A stretch of DNA of 7,252 bases from Cytophagaceae bacterium (GCA_027485075.1 JAIXRT010000094.1:1-7252); one strand, 5' to 3'. Positions 1 through 6,348 are shown, counted from the first letter of the stretch. Made by a program: numbers and translations. Notes: generated from the letters alone by a model not told the origin.

Positions 1-420
1 ACATTTAATGTGACGGTTGACTTAACGAAGTCGGCCTTAATGATTCAGGTTCAGTTGCAGATTACGGGTTCACTTGAGTTAACTTGTGATCGATCACTGG
101 AGCGTTTCAATTCTCCCATTGCGGTAAATGAAAAACTTATTTATAAGTATTCAGACCACAATGAAGATATGGGAGACAATTTATTTTTATTGGATCGTAA
201 GGAGCCAAAATTAGATTTATCTCAAGATATATTTGATTTCATCGCTTTGGAGGTCCCGATGAAAAAATTGCATCCTAGGTTTTTGGCAGATGGTGAGGAT
301 ACGGAGCAAGATGAGTTTATTTACACGACCGATCGTGGGGATGAAAATCCGACGAAGTCAACAGACGAAGTGATAGATCCTCGGTGGGCAGCACTTCAAA
401 AACTAAAAGATTTAAAATAA
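1..420 (+). CDS. yceD: YceD/DUF177 family protein, 3' part (5' end outside window)
   Basis: The reading frame is open from the first base, so the gene begins upstream; the GTG at position 10 lies inside a conserved strand and is probably not the start. Visible are the family core (strands around VQLQITGSLELTCDRSLERF, split here as VQLQITGSLEL and TCDRSLERF) and the typical C-terminal ending DPRWAALQKLK. Family members are about 165-180 residues, so roughly 35-40 residues are missing. DUF177 proteins are known to be needed for normal 23S rRNA accumulation and are very often encoded just before rpmF, as here (18-bp gap). Oddity: the usual C-x-R-C motif reads C-D-R-S, so the second cysteine is a serine. 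The middle of the protein is acidic, which is common in the family. The assignment rests on the core, the C-terminal motif and the rpmF neighbour. Confidence 0.88.
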   Translation, partial: TFNVTVDLTKSALMIQVQLQITGSLELTCDRSLERFNSPIAVNEKLIYKYSDHNEDMGDNLFLLDRKEPKLDLSQDIFDFIALEVPMKKLHPRFLADGEDTEQDEFIYTTDRGDENPTKSTDEVIDPRWAALQKLKDLK

Positions 421-438
421 AATTAATTAACAAATACC

Positions 439-630
439 ATGGCACATCCTAAACGAAGACATTCTACTACACGACGTGATACACGTAGAGCACATGATTT
501 CGGAACACCAAAGCAATTGGCAGTAGATAGCCAAACTGGCGAGACACATTTATTTCACCGTGCACACGTGCATGAGGGGAATTTATATTACAAAGGTAAA
601 ATGATTGTAGAAGGATATTCTGCACGTTAA
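439..630 (+). CDS. rpmF: 50S ribosomal protein L32 (bL32), cysteine-free form
   Basis: This 63-residue protein begins MAHPKRRHSTTRRDTRRAHDF, the basic N-terminus of bL32, which sits in the large subunit near the peptidyl transferase region. The second half (VDSQTGETHLFHRAHV...YYKGKMIV) aligns by eye with the E. coli form (VDKTSGEKHLRHHIT...YYRGRKVI). Zinc-binding L32 proteins carry four cysteines; this one has none, so it belongs to the zinc-independent (C-) type. The start ATG has no Shine-Dalgarno sequence and is preceded by ATTAACAAA at 426-434. The gene follows yceD by 18 bp and the two are very likely co-transcribed. A 128-bp non-coding spacer follows. Confidence 0.97.
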   Translation: MAHPKRRHSTTRRDTRRAHDFGTPKQLAVDSQTGETHLFHRAHVHEGNLYYKGKMIVEGYSAR

Positions 631-645
631 TTTTACCAGGCTAGC

Positions 646-666
646 CAAAAAAATCAGTTTTTTTTG
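646..666 (+). terminator. Weak A/T hairpin after rpmF, possible terminator
   Basis: C646 and seven A (647-653) can pair with seven T (659-665) and G666 around a five-base loop, placed 16 bp after the rpmF stop. Because the stem is nearly all A-T it would be a poor intrinsic terminator. A tract of eight T makes up its 3' arm. Partial termination between rpmF and plsX is possible; readthrough is equally plausible. Confidence 0.3.
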
Positions 667-691
667 AATATTGCCGAAAAAATCCCGTTAA

Positions 692-745
692 AATACTATT
701 TTTTGACTAAAATTAATACTATTTTTGTCCTTAGATTTAGTATTT
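692..745 (+). promoter_or_regulatory. Repeated TACTATTT boxes and candidate plsX promoter
   Basis: The spacer before plsX holds AATACTATTTTTTG at 692-705 and AATACTATTTTTG at 715-727, 23 bp apart, plus a looser third copy TAGTATTT at 738-745, 21 bp on. The second copy contains TATTTTTG (720-727), an exact match to the Bacteroidota -7 element TAnnTTTG, which would place transcription start near 734 with a 5' leader of about 25 nt. The expected TTTG at about 20 bp upstream is absent; the nearest TTTG (702-705) is only 14 bp away. The promoter call is therefore partial. The boxes may be overlapping promoters or a regulator site. Confidence 0.45.
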
Positions 746-758
746 AAACACCTAGTGA

Positions 759-1703
759 ATGAACATAGCAATCGACGTGATGGGCGGGGATTATGCCCCA
801 GAAGCAGTAGTTGATGGGATTCTTTTAGCGATTTCAAATTTAGCCCCGCAAGAAACTATTCTGGCGGTAGGACCAGCCGATACAATTAATACATTACTGA
901 CTGAACGAGGATATACGGGTAGTCAAATTCGCGTGATTCATGCGGAAGAAGTAATTGAAATGGGAGAACATCCCACCCGAGCATTATCGCAAAAACCCAA
1001 TTCCAGCATCGGAATTGGGTTTGCGCTTTTAAAGGAGGGCAAAGCCGACATTTTCGCATCAGCCGGAAATACAGGCGCCATGATGGTAGGCTCACTATTC
1101 TCAGTCAAAACAATCGAAGGTATTCAGCGTCCTGCCATTGCAGGATTTATTCCACAGACGGATGGATCTCATGCGGTCATGTTGGATATTGGTGCTAATG
1201 CCGACTGCAAACCGGAGATGCTTGATCAATGGGCGGTGTTAGGTTCCGTGTATGCTTCGGCGACACGTGGAATCGATCGTCCTCGAGTTGGATTGTTGAA
1301 CATTGGCGAAGAAGAGCAAAAAGGATCCATCTTAACGCAAGCAACGCATGCGTTGTTGAAAGCAAACGATAAACTAAATTTTGTTGGCAATCTAGAAGGG
1401 AAAGATGTTTTCCGCGGAAAGGCAGACGTGATTGTCACGGATGGTTTTACAGGAAATATTGTCCTAAAAATGGGTGAATCCATTTACAACATTATGAAGG
1501 AACAAGGTATGGTCAATGAATTTGTAGACCGGACCAATTATGAAAATTACGGAGGAAGCCCTATCATTGGTATCAATGGAAATGTCATCATTGCCCATGG
1601 AGCATCTAGCCCAACGGCCATTATGAACATGATTAAATTATGCCAAAACATAGTCAAATCGAATGTTTGCCAAAAAATTAAGGCAGCTTTCGAAAACAAC
1701 TAA
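759..1703 (+). CDS. plsX: Phosphate acyltransferase PlsX
   Basis: PlsX converts acyl-ACP and phosphate into acyl-phosphate, which PlsY uses to acylate glycerol-3-phosphate in phospholipid synthesis; it is a peripheral membrane enzyme. The 314-residue protein shows the family motifs in order: N-terminal AIDVMGGDYAPE (4-15), KPNSSIGIGFAL (79-90), SAGNTGAMMVGS (101-112), DIGANADCKPE (143-153), LLNIGEEEQKGS (179-190), GNLEGKDVFRG (210-220), VTDGFTGNIVLKMGE (226-240) and YGGSPIIGINGNVIIAHGAS (264-283). It is somewhat shorter than the 330-350 residues of B. subtilis and E. coli forms, mainly in the linker before YGGSP, which I believe is normal in Bacteroidota. The start matches the family N-terminus and has no Shine-Dalgarno. 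The gene opens the lipid cluster, with fabH 6 bp downstream. A long hairpin lies in its coding sequence at 988-1025. Confidence 0.97.
   Translation: MNIAIDVMGGDYAPEAVVDGILLAISNLAPQETILAVGPADTINTLLTERGYTGSQIRVIHAEEVIEMGEHPTRALSQKPNSSIGIGFALLKEGKADIFASAGNTGAMMVGSLFSVKTIEGIQRPAIAGFIPQTDGSHAVMLDIGANADCKPEMLDQWAVLGSVYASATRGIDRPRVGLLNIGEEEQKGSILTQATHALLKANDKLNFVGNLEGKDVFRGKADVIVTDGFTGNIVLKMGESIYNIMKEQGMVNEFVDRTNYENYGGSPIIGINGNVIIAHGASSPTAIMNMIKLCQNIVKSNVCQKIKAAFENN
988..1025 (+). repeat. Long perfect inverted repeat within plsX
   Basis: Bases 993-1004 (AAACCCAATTCC) are perfectly complementary to 1011-1022 (GGAATTGGGTTT) around a six-base loop AGCATC. CGC at 988-990 can also pair with GCG at 1023-1025 if AA (991-992) bulges, giving 15 pairs. 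It lies in codons for S-Q-K-P-N-S-S-I-G-I-G-F-A, a conserved stretch of PlsX, so the structure coexists with protein constraint. The repeat is plain to see; any role is unknown. Confidence 0.75.
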
Positions 1704-1709
1704 TATAAG

Positions 1710-2711
1710 ATGTCAAATAAAATAAGCGCAGCCATAACGGGAGTAGCAGGATACGTTCCGGATTATGTGCTCACGAATGAAGAGTTAGAGAAATTAGTAG
1801 ATACAAACGACGAGTGGATTACCTCGCGCACGGGAATCAAAGAACGTCGCATCCTGAAAGGCGAAGGACAAGGGACTTCTGTCATGGGAGCGAAAGCAGT
1901 AGAGGATTTACTGCGTAAAACAAATACAACTCCGGAACAAGTTGACCTATTAATTTGTGCCACAGTAACGCCTGATTACTTATTCCCTTCTGCATCCAAC
2001 ATGATATGTAAGGCAGTGGGTATTCACGAAACCGCGTCATTTGATTTGGCAGCTGCTTGCTCAGGTTTTTTAAATGCCTTAGCGGTAGGATCTGCATTCA
2101 TTGAAGCAGGCCGTTACAAAAAGGTTATTGTCGTGGGCGCAGATAAAATGTCGGCCATCGTCGACTACACAGATCGGACAACATGTATTCTTTTTGGGGA
2201 TGGTGCTGCAGCGGTCATGCTGGAGCCCAATACTGAAGGATTAGGCGTGCAAGACTTCATCTTGAAATCTGATGGTGAAGGATGCGAAAGTTTAATGCAA
2301 AAAGGGGGCGGTAGCGCGTATCCTCCTACGCAGGAAACGGTAGAACAAAAATTACATTACATTCGCCAAGAAGGCCAAGCCGTCTATAAATTTGCGGTAA
2401 CGCGTATGGCAAATGTTTCGGCGGAGATCATGGAGCGCAATCACTTAGTGGGAGATGACATCCGTTTCTTAGTGCCGCACCAAGCAAACAAGCGAATCAT
2501 TGATGCGACGGCTAGTCGGATGGGTGTTAGCGAAGACAAGGTGATGTTGAATATTCAAAAATATGGCAACACGACCGCGGCGACGATTCCCTTATGTTTA
2601 TGGGATTATGAGAATCAATTAAAAAAAGGAGATAAATTAATTTTGGCTGCCTTTGGTGGTGGCTTTACGTGGGGGTCTGCTTACTTAACATGGGCATACG
2701 ATCCAAAATAA
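1710..2711 (+). CDS. fabH: 3-oxoacyl-[ACP] synthase III (FabH)
   Basis: FabH (KAS III) condenses acetyl-CoA or another short acyl-CoA with malonyl-ACP to begin fatty acid chains, releasing CO2. The 333-residue protein carries the complete catalytic triad: Cys117 in [11 protein letters not shown], His257 in [11 protein letters not shown] and Asn287 in [11 protein letters not shown]. Other family signatures are the N-terminal [30 protein letters not shown] (34-47), [11 protein letters not shown] (161-171) and C-terminal [15 protein letters not shown] (314-328). The length is normal (317-335). The start lies 6 bp after the plsX stop, which argues for co-transcription and possibly coupled translation; no Shine-Dalgarno is seen. 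Substrate preference (straight or branched primer) cannot be read from the sequence, although many Bacteroidota make branched fatty acids. The neighbours plsX, accB and accC support the role. Confidence 0.97.
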   Translation: MSNKISAAITGVAGYVPDYVLTNEELEKLVDTNDEWITSRTGIKERRILKGEGQGTSVMGAKAVEDLLRKTNTTPEQVDLLICATVTPDYLFPSASNMICKAVGIHETASFDLAAACSGFLNALAVGSAFIEAGRYKKVIVVGADKMSAIVDYTDRTTCILFGDGAAAVMLEPNTEGLGVQDFILKSDGEGCESLMQKGGGSAYPPTQETVEQKLHYIRQEGQAVYKFAVTRMANVSAEIMERNHLVGDDIRFLVPHQANKRIIDATASRMGVSEDKVMLNIQKYGNTTAATIPLCLWDYENQLKKGDKLILAAFGGGFTWGSAYLTWAYDPK

Positions 2712-2724
2712 TTAACAAAACACA

Positions 2725-3288
2725 ATGGCAACTACAGCAGATATTAAAAATGGTATGGTGATTAAGTATAATGACGATTTATATTCGATCATTGAATTTC
2801 TTCACGTAAAACCAGGTAAAGGTCCGGCGTTCGTACGGACAAAATTACGTTCATTAACCTCAGGTAAAGTAATTGACAACACCTTTAACTCAGGTGTATC
2901 CATTTACCCTGTGCGTGTGGAGCGTAGAAAATATCAATTTATCTATAAAGATGAGTTCGGCTTTAACTTCATGGATAATGAGACATTTGAACAAATCTTA
3001 TTAGGCGAAAATCTATGCGTGATGGCGGATTTGATGAAAGAAGGCCAAGAAGTAGAAATCTTAATTAATACGGAAAATGATTCAGCACTTTCATGCGAAT
3101 TGCCTCCGTTTGTTGAATTGAAAGTTACATACACAGAACCAGGTGTTCGTGGAGATACGGCTAACTCGCCGAAAAAACCAGCGACAGTAGAGACGGGAGC
3201 AACGATTACTGTGCCTATCTTCATTGAGCAAGATGAATTAATTAAAGTAGATACAAGAACTTATTCATACGCAGAGCGCGTCAAATAA
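2725..3288 (+). CDS. efp: Translation elongation factor P
   Basis: EF-P binds between the P and E sites of the ribosome and relieves stalling at consecutive prolines. The 187-residue length is typical. Domain I contains HVKPGKGPAFVRTKLR (27-42); Lys32 at the tip of that loop occupies the position post-translationally modified in many bacteria. The middle OB domain runs from about residue 66 to 128, and the C-terminal OB domain includes YTEPGVRGDTANSPKKPATVETGATITVPIFI, written in parts YTEPGVRGDTANS (136-148) and ATVETGATITVPIFI (153-167). The family ending DTRTGxYxxR reads DTRTYSYAER here. No EF-P modification gene is present in the window. The gene lies 13 bp after fabH and 50 bp before accB. 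ATTAACAAA directly precedes the start. Its place within a lipid operon fits the known efp-accB-accC linkage in many bacteria. Confidence 0.97.
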   Translation: MATTADIKNGMVIKYNDDLYSIIEFLHVKPGKGPAFVRTKLRSLTSGKVIDNTFNSGVSIYPVRVERRKYQFIYKDEFGFNFMDNETFEQILLGENLCVMADLMKEGQEVEILINTENDSALSCELPPFVELKVTYTEPGVRGDTANSPKKPATVETGATITVPIFIEQDELIKVDTRTYSYAERVK

Positions 3289-3295
3289 TTTTATC

Positions 3296-3303
3296 TACAT
3301 TTG
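3296..3303 (+). promoter_or_regulatory. Possible internal -7 element before accB
   Basis: TACATTTG matches the Bacteroidota -7 consensus TAnnTTTG exactly and sits 35 bp before the accB start, inside the 50-bp efp-accB gap. No TTTG or TTG is found about 20 bp upstream (that stretch is GC-rich efp coding sequence), so only half of a promoter is present. If it works, the accB mRNA would have a leader of about 30 nt. Confidence 0.3.
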
Positions 3304-3338
3304 TCAAAGTAAAAACGGTCACCTATTAACAAACCGAA

Positions 3339-3803
3339 ATGGATACGAAAGAAATACAGCGATTATTAGATTACATCGCAAAATCTCCCCTAGCGGAAGT
3401 GAGCATTGAAACTGAAGGTTTAAAAGTATCAGTGAAAAAAAATAGTGCTGTGGCACCGGTTGTCACAGTTGCAGCAGCAGCACCAGCGCCTGTTACGGCA
3501 GCTCCAGCAGCGGCACCAGCGGCAGCGGCAGCAGCCCCAGTGGCGGCACCTGTTTCGGACAACCTATATACGGTAAAATCTCCGATGATCGGTACCTTCT
3601 ACCGTGCTGCGGGTCCAGATAAAGACAATTTTGTGGAAGTTGGCTCAGAAATCGCACCAGGTAAAACCTTGTGTATGATTGAGGCGATGAAGTTGTTCAA
3701 CGAGATCGATTCCGAAGTTTCTGGAAAAATCGTTCAAATTTTAGTGGACAATGCAAGCCCAGTGGAGTTTGACCAACCTTTATTCGTAGTAGAAAAAGCT
3801 TAA
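3339..3803 (+). CDS. accB: Biotin carboxyl carrier protein of acetyl-CoA carboxylase
   Basis: AccB (BCCP) carries the biotin that AccC carboxylates and from which the carboxyltransferase makes malonyl-CoA. The 154-residue protein has three parts: an N-terminal helical segment ([23 protein letters not shown], seen as residues 1-23), a flexible Ala/Pro/Val linker (about 39-72) encoded by repetitive GCA/GCG-rich codons, and a C-terminal biotinyl domain (about 77-154). The biotin acceptor is Lys118 in IEAMKLF. Between SPMIGTFYR and FVEVG lies the short extra loop (AAGPDKDN) corresponding to the thumb of bacterial BCCP. Its length is very close to the 156 residues of E. coli. ATTAACAAA stands five bases before the ATG, as in rpmF and efp. 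The next gene, accC, encodes its enzymatic partner. Confidence 0.97.
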   Translation: MDTKEIQRLLDYIAKSPLAEVSIETEGLKVSVKKNSAVAPVVTVAAAAPAPVTAAPAAAPAAAAAAPVAAPVSDNLYTVKSPMIGTFYRAAGPDKDNFVEVGSEIAPGKTLCMIEAMKLFNEIDSEVSGKIVQILVDNASPVEFDQPLFVVEKA

Positions 3804-3837
3804 TTATGAGCCTGACGCATACTTCGCATGGACTGAG

Positions 3838-3847
3838 TGTGCGCACA
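3838..3847. repeat. Short perfect palindrome between accB and accC
   Basis: TGTGCGCACA is a 10-bp perfect palindrome in the 59-bp gap between the accB stop and the preferred accC start. It does not extend further on either side. It has no loop, so a stable RNA hairpin is unlikely; a DNA-binding site is conceivable, but chance is a fair explanation. Confidence 0.35.
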
Positions 3848-3862
3848 GACAAATCAAATTAT

Positions 3863-5206
3863 ATGTTTAAAAAAATACTCATTGCAAACCGAGGAGAGAT
3901 TGCGTTACGCATCATTCGTACGTGCAAGGAAATGGGAATAAAAACAGTTGCCGTTTATTCGACAGCTGACCGAGAAAGTTTACACGTTCGCTTTGCGGAT
4001 GAAGCCGTTTGTATCGGACCTCCTCCAAGTCGGGATTCCTATTTAAGTATTCCGGCATTAATTTCTGCCGCTGAAGTAACCGGCGCAGATGCGATTCACC
4101 CAGGGTATGGTTTCTTATCTGAAAATGCGGAATTTTCCCGCATTTGTTCCGAGCATAGCATCAAGTTTATCGGTGCATCCGCGGAAATGATTAATCAAAT
4201 GGGCGACAAAGCGACGGCCAAAGATACCATGAAGAAAGCGGGTGTTCCCGTAATTCCTGGTTCAGATGGACTGTTGGACACCGTCGAAGAAGCCATTGAA
4301 TTAGCTAAAACAATCGTATACCCTGTGATCATCAAGGCAACTGCCGGAGGTGGAGGACGTGGTATGCGCATCATACGTGAAGAATCAGAGTTCCGCAAAT
4401 TATGGGATGATGCCAAAATGGAAGCTGCTGCAGCATTTGGCAATGATGGCATGTACATGGAGAAATTCGTGGAAGAGCCACGCCACATTGAGATTCAGGT
4501 AGTAGGAGATAAATTCGGGAAAGTATGTCACCTTTCTGAGCGTGATTGTTCGATCCAACGACGTCACCAAAAGCTTTGTGAAGAGACGCCATCCCCTGCC
4601 CTAACGGATGAATTACGTACCAAAATGGGAAATGCAGCCATTGCCGGAGCAAGCGCTATCGGCTATGAAGGGGCAGGAACGATTGAATTTTTGGTCGACA
4701 AAAATGGCGATTTCTATTTCATGGAAATGAATACCCGTATTCAGGTGGAACACCCGATTACGGAAGAAGTAACTGATTTCGATTTAATTAAGGAACAAAT
4801 TAAGGTAGCCGCTGGCATCCCGATTTCGGGCCAAAATTACTTCCCTAAATTATATGCATTGGAATGCCGTATTAATGCGGAAGATCCAGCGAACGGATTC
4901 CGTCCTTCTCCAGGTAAAATCACGAATTTACACTTGCCAGGTGGCCATGGTGTTCGGATTGACTCACACGTCTATTCAGGCTACACGATCCCACCTAACT
5001 ATGACTCCATGATTGCGAAAGTAATCGTGAGTGGTCAAAGTCGGGAAGAAGTATTGCGTCGTATGAAGCGTGCCTTACAAGAATTTGTGATCGAAGGCAT
5101 CAAAACAACGATTCCATTCCACATTAAATTGATGGATGACCCTGGTTTTCAATCAGGTAAGTTCACGACAGCGTTCATGGATACCTTCGATATGAGCGGT
5201 ATCTAG
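3863..5206 (+). CDS. accC: Biotin carboxylase subunit of acetyl-CoA carboxylase
   Basis: AccC uses ATP and bicarbonate to carboxylate the biotin on AccB, the first half of the acetyl-CoA carboxylase reaction. I chose the ATG at 3863, giving [18 protein letters not shown] and 447 residues, which matches the family N-terminus and the 449 residues of E. coli. An in-frame ATG at 3806 would add 19 residues (MSLTHTSHG...) that look unlike the family. With the chosen start, ATP-grasp features fall almost exactly on E. coli numbering: Lys116 in [14 protein letters not shown], glycine loop GGGGRGMR (162-169), and Glu288, Asn290 and Arg292 in [20 protein letters not shown] and the C-terminal domain are intact. 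It ends with TAG, 21 bp before a strong terminator, so it is the last gene of this unit. The carboxyltransferase subunits are not in the window. Confidence 0.96.
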   Translation: MFKKILIANRGEIALRIIRTCKEMGIKTVAVYSTADRESLHVRFADEAVCIGPPPSRDSYLSIPALISAAEVTGADAIHPGYGFLSENAEFSRICSEHSIKFIGASAEMINQMGDKATAKDTMKKAGVPVIPGSDGLLDTVEEAIELAKTIVYPVIIKATAGGGGRGMRIIREESEFRKLWDDAKMEAAAAFGNDGMYMEKFVEEPRHIEIQVVGDKFGKVCHLSERDCSIQRRHQKLCEETPSPALTDELRTKMGNAAIAGASAIGYEGAGTIEFLVDKNGDFYFMEMNTRIQVEHPITEEVTDFDLIKEQIKVAAGIPISGQNYFPKLYALECRINAEDPANGFRPSPGKITNLHLPGGHGVRIDSHVYSGYTIPPNYDSMIAKVIVSGQSREEVLRRMKRALQEFVIEGIKTTIPFHIKLMDDPGFQSGKFTTAFMDTFDMSGI

Positions 5207-5227
5207 TGTTTAAATGCACTTTTAAGG

Positions 5228-5252
5228 AAGGAGGCCTCGGCCTCCTTTTTTT
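5228..5252 (+). terminator. Intrinsic terminator after accC
   Basis: Bases 5228-5235 (AAGGAGGC) pair perfectly with 5240-5247 (GCCTCCTT) around the tetraloop CTCG, and the 3' arm runs into seven T (5246-5252). This is a classic rho-independent terminator placed 21 bp after the accC stop. It separates the lipid gene unit from the ribosomal protein unit that follows. Confidence 0.93.
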
Positions 5253-5276
5253 ATTCTCAAATAATTTAGAATCAGG

Positions 5277-5308
5277 TTTGGATATTAGTTCTTGAATTTC
5301 TAAATTTG
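5277..5308 (+). promoter_or_regulatory. Bacteroidota-type promoter for rplM-rpsI-rpsB-tsf
   Basis: TTTG at 5277-5280 is followed, after exactly 20 bases, by TAAATTTG at 5301-5308. This is a full match to the Bacteroidota primary promoter pattern TTTG-N19-21-TAnnTTTG. Transcription should begin around 5313-5316. It lies just downstream of the accC terminator and upstream of rplM, as expected for a strong ribosomal protein promoter. Confidence 0.87.
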
Positions 5309-5326
5309 CACTCCCATTTTTCGATT

Positions 5327-5380
5327 GAATGCCCGTTTGAAAGATAAAATAGGTCATAATCAAATCCTTAAGGCAAATTC
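5327..5380 (+). promoter_or_regulatory. Structured 5' leader of rplM mRNA (candidate)
   Basis: The rplM transcript should have about 110 untranslated nt. Within them GAAT (5327-5330) pairs with ATTC (5377-5380), GCC (5331-5333) with GGC (5372-5374) across an AA bulge, and TTTGA (5336-5340) with TCAAA (5360-5364), leaving an internal loop and an apical loop of 19 nt. Such a bulged stem is the kind of element ribosomal protein leaders use for feedback control by L13 or a partner. The pairing was worked out by hand, and its regulatory role is inferred. Confidence 0.4.
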
Positions 5381-5424
5381 CGTGGTCTTGGTGGAAATGA
5401 TTCAACAGTTAAACATTATTAATA

Positions 5425-5868
5425 GTGGATACTTTAAGTTACAAAACGATCTCTGCCAACAAAGCTACGGTTCAAAAGGACTGGGTGGTAGTAGACGCAG
5501 AAAACCAAATTTTAGGTCGTCTTTGCTCTGAAATTGCGAAAATCATTCGTGGTAAGCACAAGGCTTCGTACACTCCTCACGTTGATTGTGGTGATCAAGT
5601 GATCGTCATCAATGCGGAGAAGATTCGTTTGACAGGTAAAAAAATGACTGACAAGGTTTACATCCGTCACACGGGGTATCCAGGTGGTCAGCGTTTTGCT
5701 ACACCACGTGAGGTTTTAGTTAAAAACCCAAGAGGTGTTGTCGAAGCAGCCGTAAAAGGTATGTTGCCTAAGAATCGTTTAGGACGTTCTTTGTTCAACA
5801 ACTTATTTGTGTACGCAGGATCAGAGCATCCACATGCAGCACAGCAACCTAAAGAAATCAAGTTTTAA
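5425..5868 (+). CDS. rplM: 50S ribosomal protein L13 (uL13), GTG start
   Basis: uL13 is an early-assembling large-subunit protein that binds 23S rRNA. The 147-residue protein begins [16 protein letters not shown], the N-terminus usual in Bacteroidota. It continues with [26 protein letters not shown] (22-47, given here only as key motif [10 protein letters not shown]), [17 protein letters not shown] (51-67), HTGYPGG (82-88), and the family signature [12 protein letters not shown] (110-121) with [14 protein letters not shown]. The start codon is GTG: an in-frame TAA at 5410-5412 prevents extension, no ATG lies between, and the next in-frame ATG is deep inside the gene. No Shine-Dalgarno is seen. 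It heads the ribosomal unit behind a strong promoter, and rpsI follows after 12 bp, the near-universal L13-S9 pairing. Confidence 0.97.
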   Translation: MDTLSYKTISANKATVQKDWVVVDAENQILGRLCSEIAKIIRGKHKASYTPHVDCGDQVIVINAEKIRLTGKKMTDKVYIRHTGYPGGQRFATPREVLVKNPRGVVEAAVKGMLPKNRLGRSLFNNLFVYAGSEHPHAAQQPKEIKF

Positions 5869-5880
5869 CGGACATTTAAA

Positions 5881-6270
5881 ATGGCAGAAATAACAAGTAA
5901 AATCGGTAGAAGAAAGACGGCAGTAGCGCGTATTTCGATGACACCAGGTAAAGGCCAAATCAAAATTAATGGCCGTACATTAACGGATTACTTCCCATCT
6001 GAGATTCTTCAGATTGTGGTAAACCAACCGTTCGCTTTAACGAACACAGTAGGTTCATTTGACGTAACTGCTAACATTGATGGCGGTGGTATCAAAGGAC
6101 AAGCTGAAGCGCTTCGTATGGCGATTTCACGTGCACTTCAAACGCAAGATGCTGAATTACGTTCTCCTTTGAAAAAAGAAGGATTCTTAACGCGTGACCC
6201 TCGTATGGTTGAGCGTAAGAAACCAGGACGTGCGAAAGCTCGTAAGAGATTCCAGTTCTCTAAGCGTTAA
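5881..6270 (+). CDS. rpsI: 30S ribosomal protein S9 (uS9)
   Basis: uS9 sits in the head of the small subunit, and its basic C-terminal tail reaches the P-site tRNA. The 129-residue protein has the family N-terminus [11 protein letters not shown] (8-18), [11 protein letters not shown] (22-32), [20 protein letters not shown] (67-86), [20 protein letters not shown] (103-122) and the invariant ending RFQFSKR, whose final Lys-Arg contacts tRNA. The length is normal. The start ATG is preceded by an A-rich stretch without Shine-Dalgarno. It lies 12 bp after rplM and is surely co-transcribed with it. A 78-bp spacer with a long hairpin separates it from rpsB. Confidence 0.98.
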   Translation: MAEITSKIGRRKTAVARISMTPGKGQIKINGRTLTDYFPSEILQIVVNQPFALTNTVGSFDVTANIDGGGIKGQAEALRMAISRALQTQDAELRSPLKKEGFLTRDPRMVERKKPGRAKARKRFQFSKR

Positions 6271-6279
6271 AAAGGGTTC

Positions 6280-6330
6280 GTGGGAAAGGCTTGTCTGTTG
6301 CCGATGCCTTTTCCACATTTTTATTTTTCA
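6280..6330 (+). promoter_or_regulatory. Long hairpin with T-rich tail between rpsI and rpsB
   Basis: Bases 6280-6290 (GTGGGAAAGGC) pair with 6306-6316 (GCCTTTTCCAC): 11 consecutive pairs, one a G-U wobble, around a 15-nt loop. A T-rich tail with two runs of five T broken by A (ATTTTTATTTTT) follows. It resembles a terminator or attenuator with a large loop, or a leader through which S2 might control rpsB-tsf. No TAnnTTTG promoter is visible between it and rpsB, so rpsB probably depends at least partly on transcription coming through the hairpin. Confidence 0.6.
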
Positions 6331-6348
6331 CATTCTTAAACAACCAAA

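Noticed and set aside
10..420. GTG at position 10 as a true start of the YceD-like gene
   Set aside because: The upstream codons are open and fit the family core strand, and the resulting protein would lack the N-terminal part, so the gene is simply cut by the window edge.
3440..3562. GCA/GCG-rich repetitive stretch that resembles a tandem repeat
   Set aside because: It encodes the ordinary Ala/Pro linker of the biotin carrier protein; low complexity is expected there and no regular repeat unit is present.
5175..5405. 76-codon minus-strand open frame spanning the accC end and the rplM leader
   Set aside because: It crosses the terminator and the rplM promoter, has no family resemblance, and no start signal or minus-strand promoter is visible.
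5325..5531. 68-codon forward open frame covering the rplM leader and the rplM start
   Set aside because: It runs out of frame into rplM, its product looks like nothing known, and the leader is better explained as untranslated RNA.
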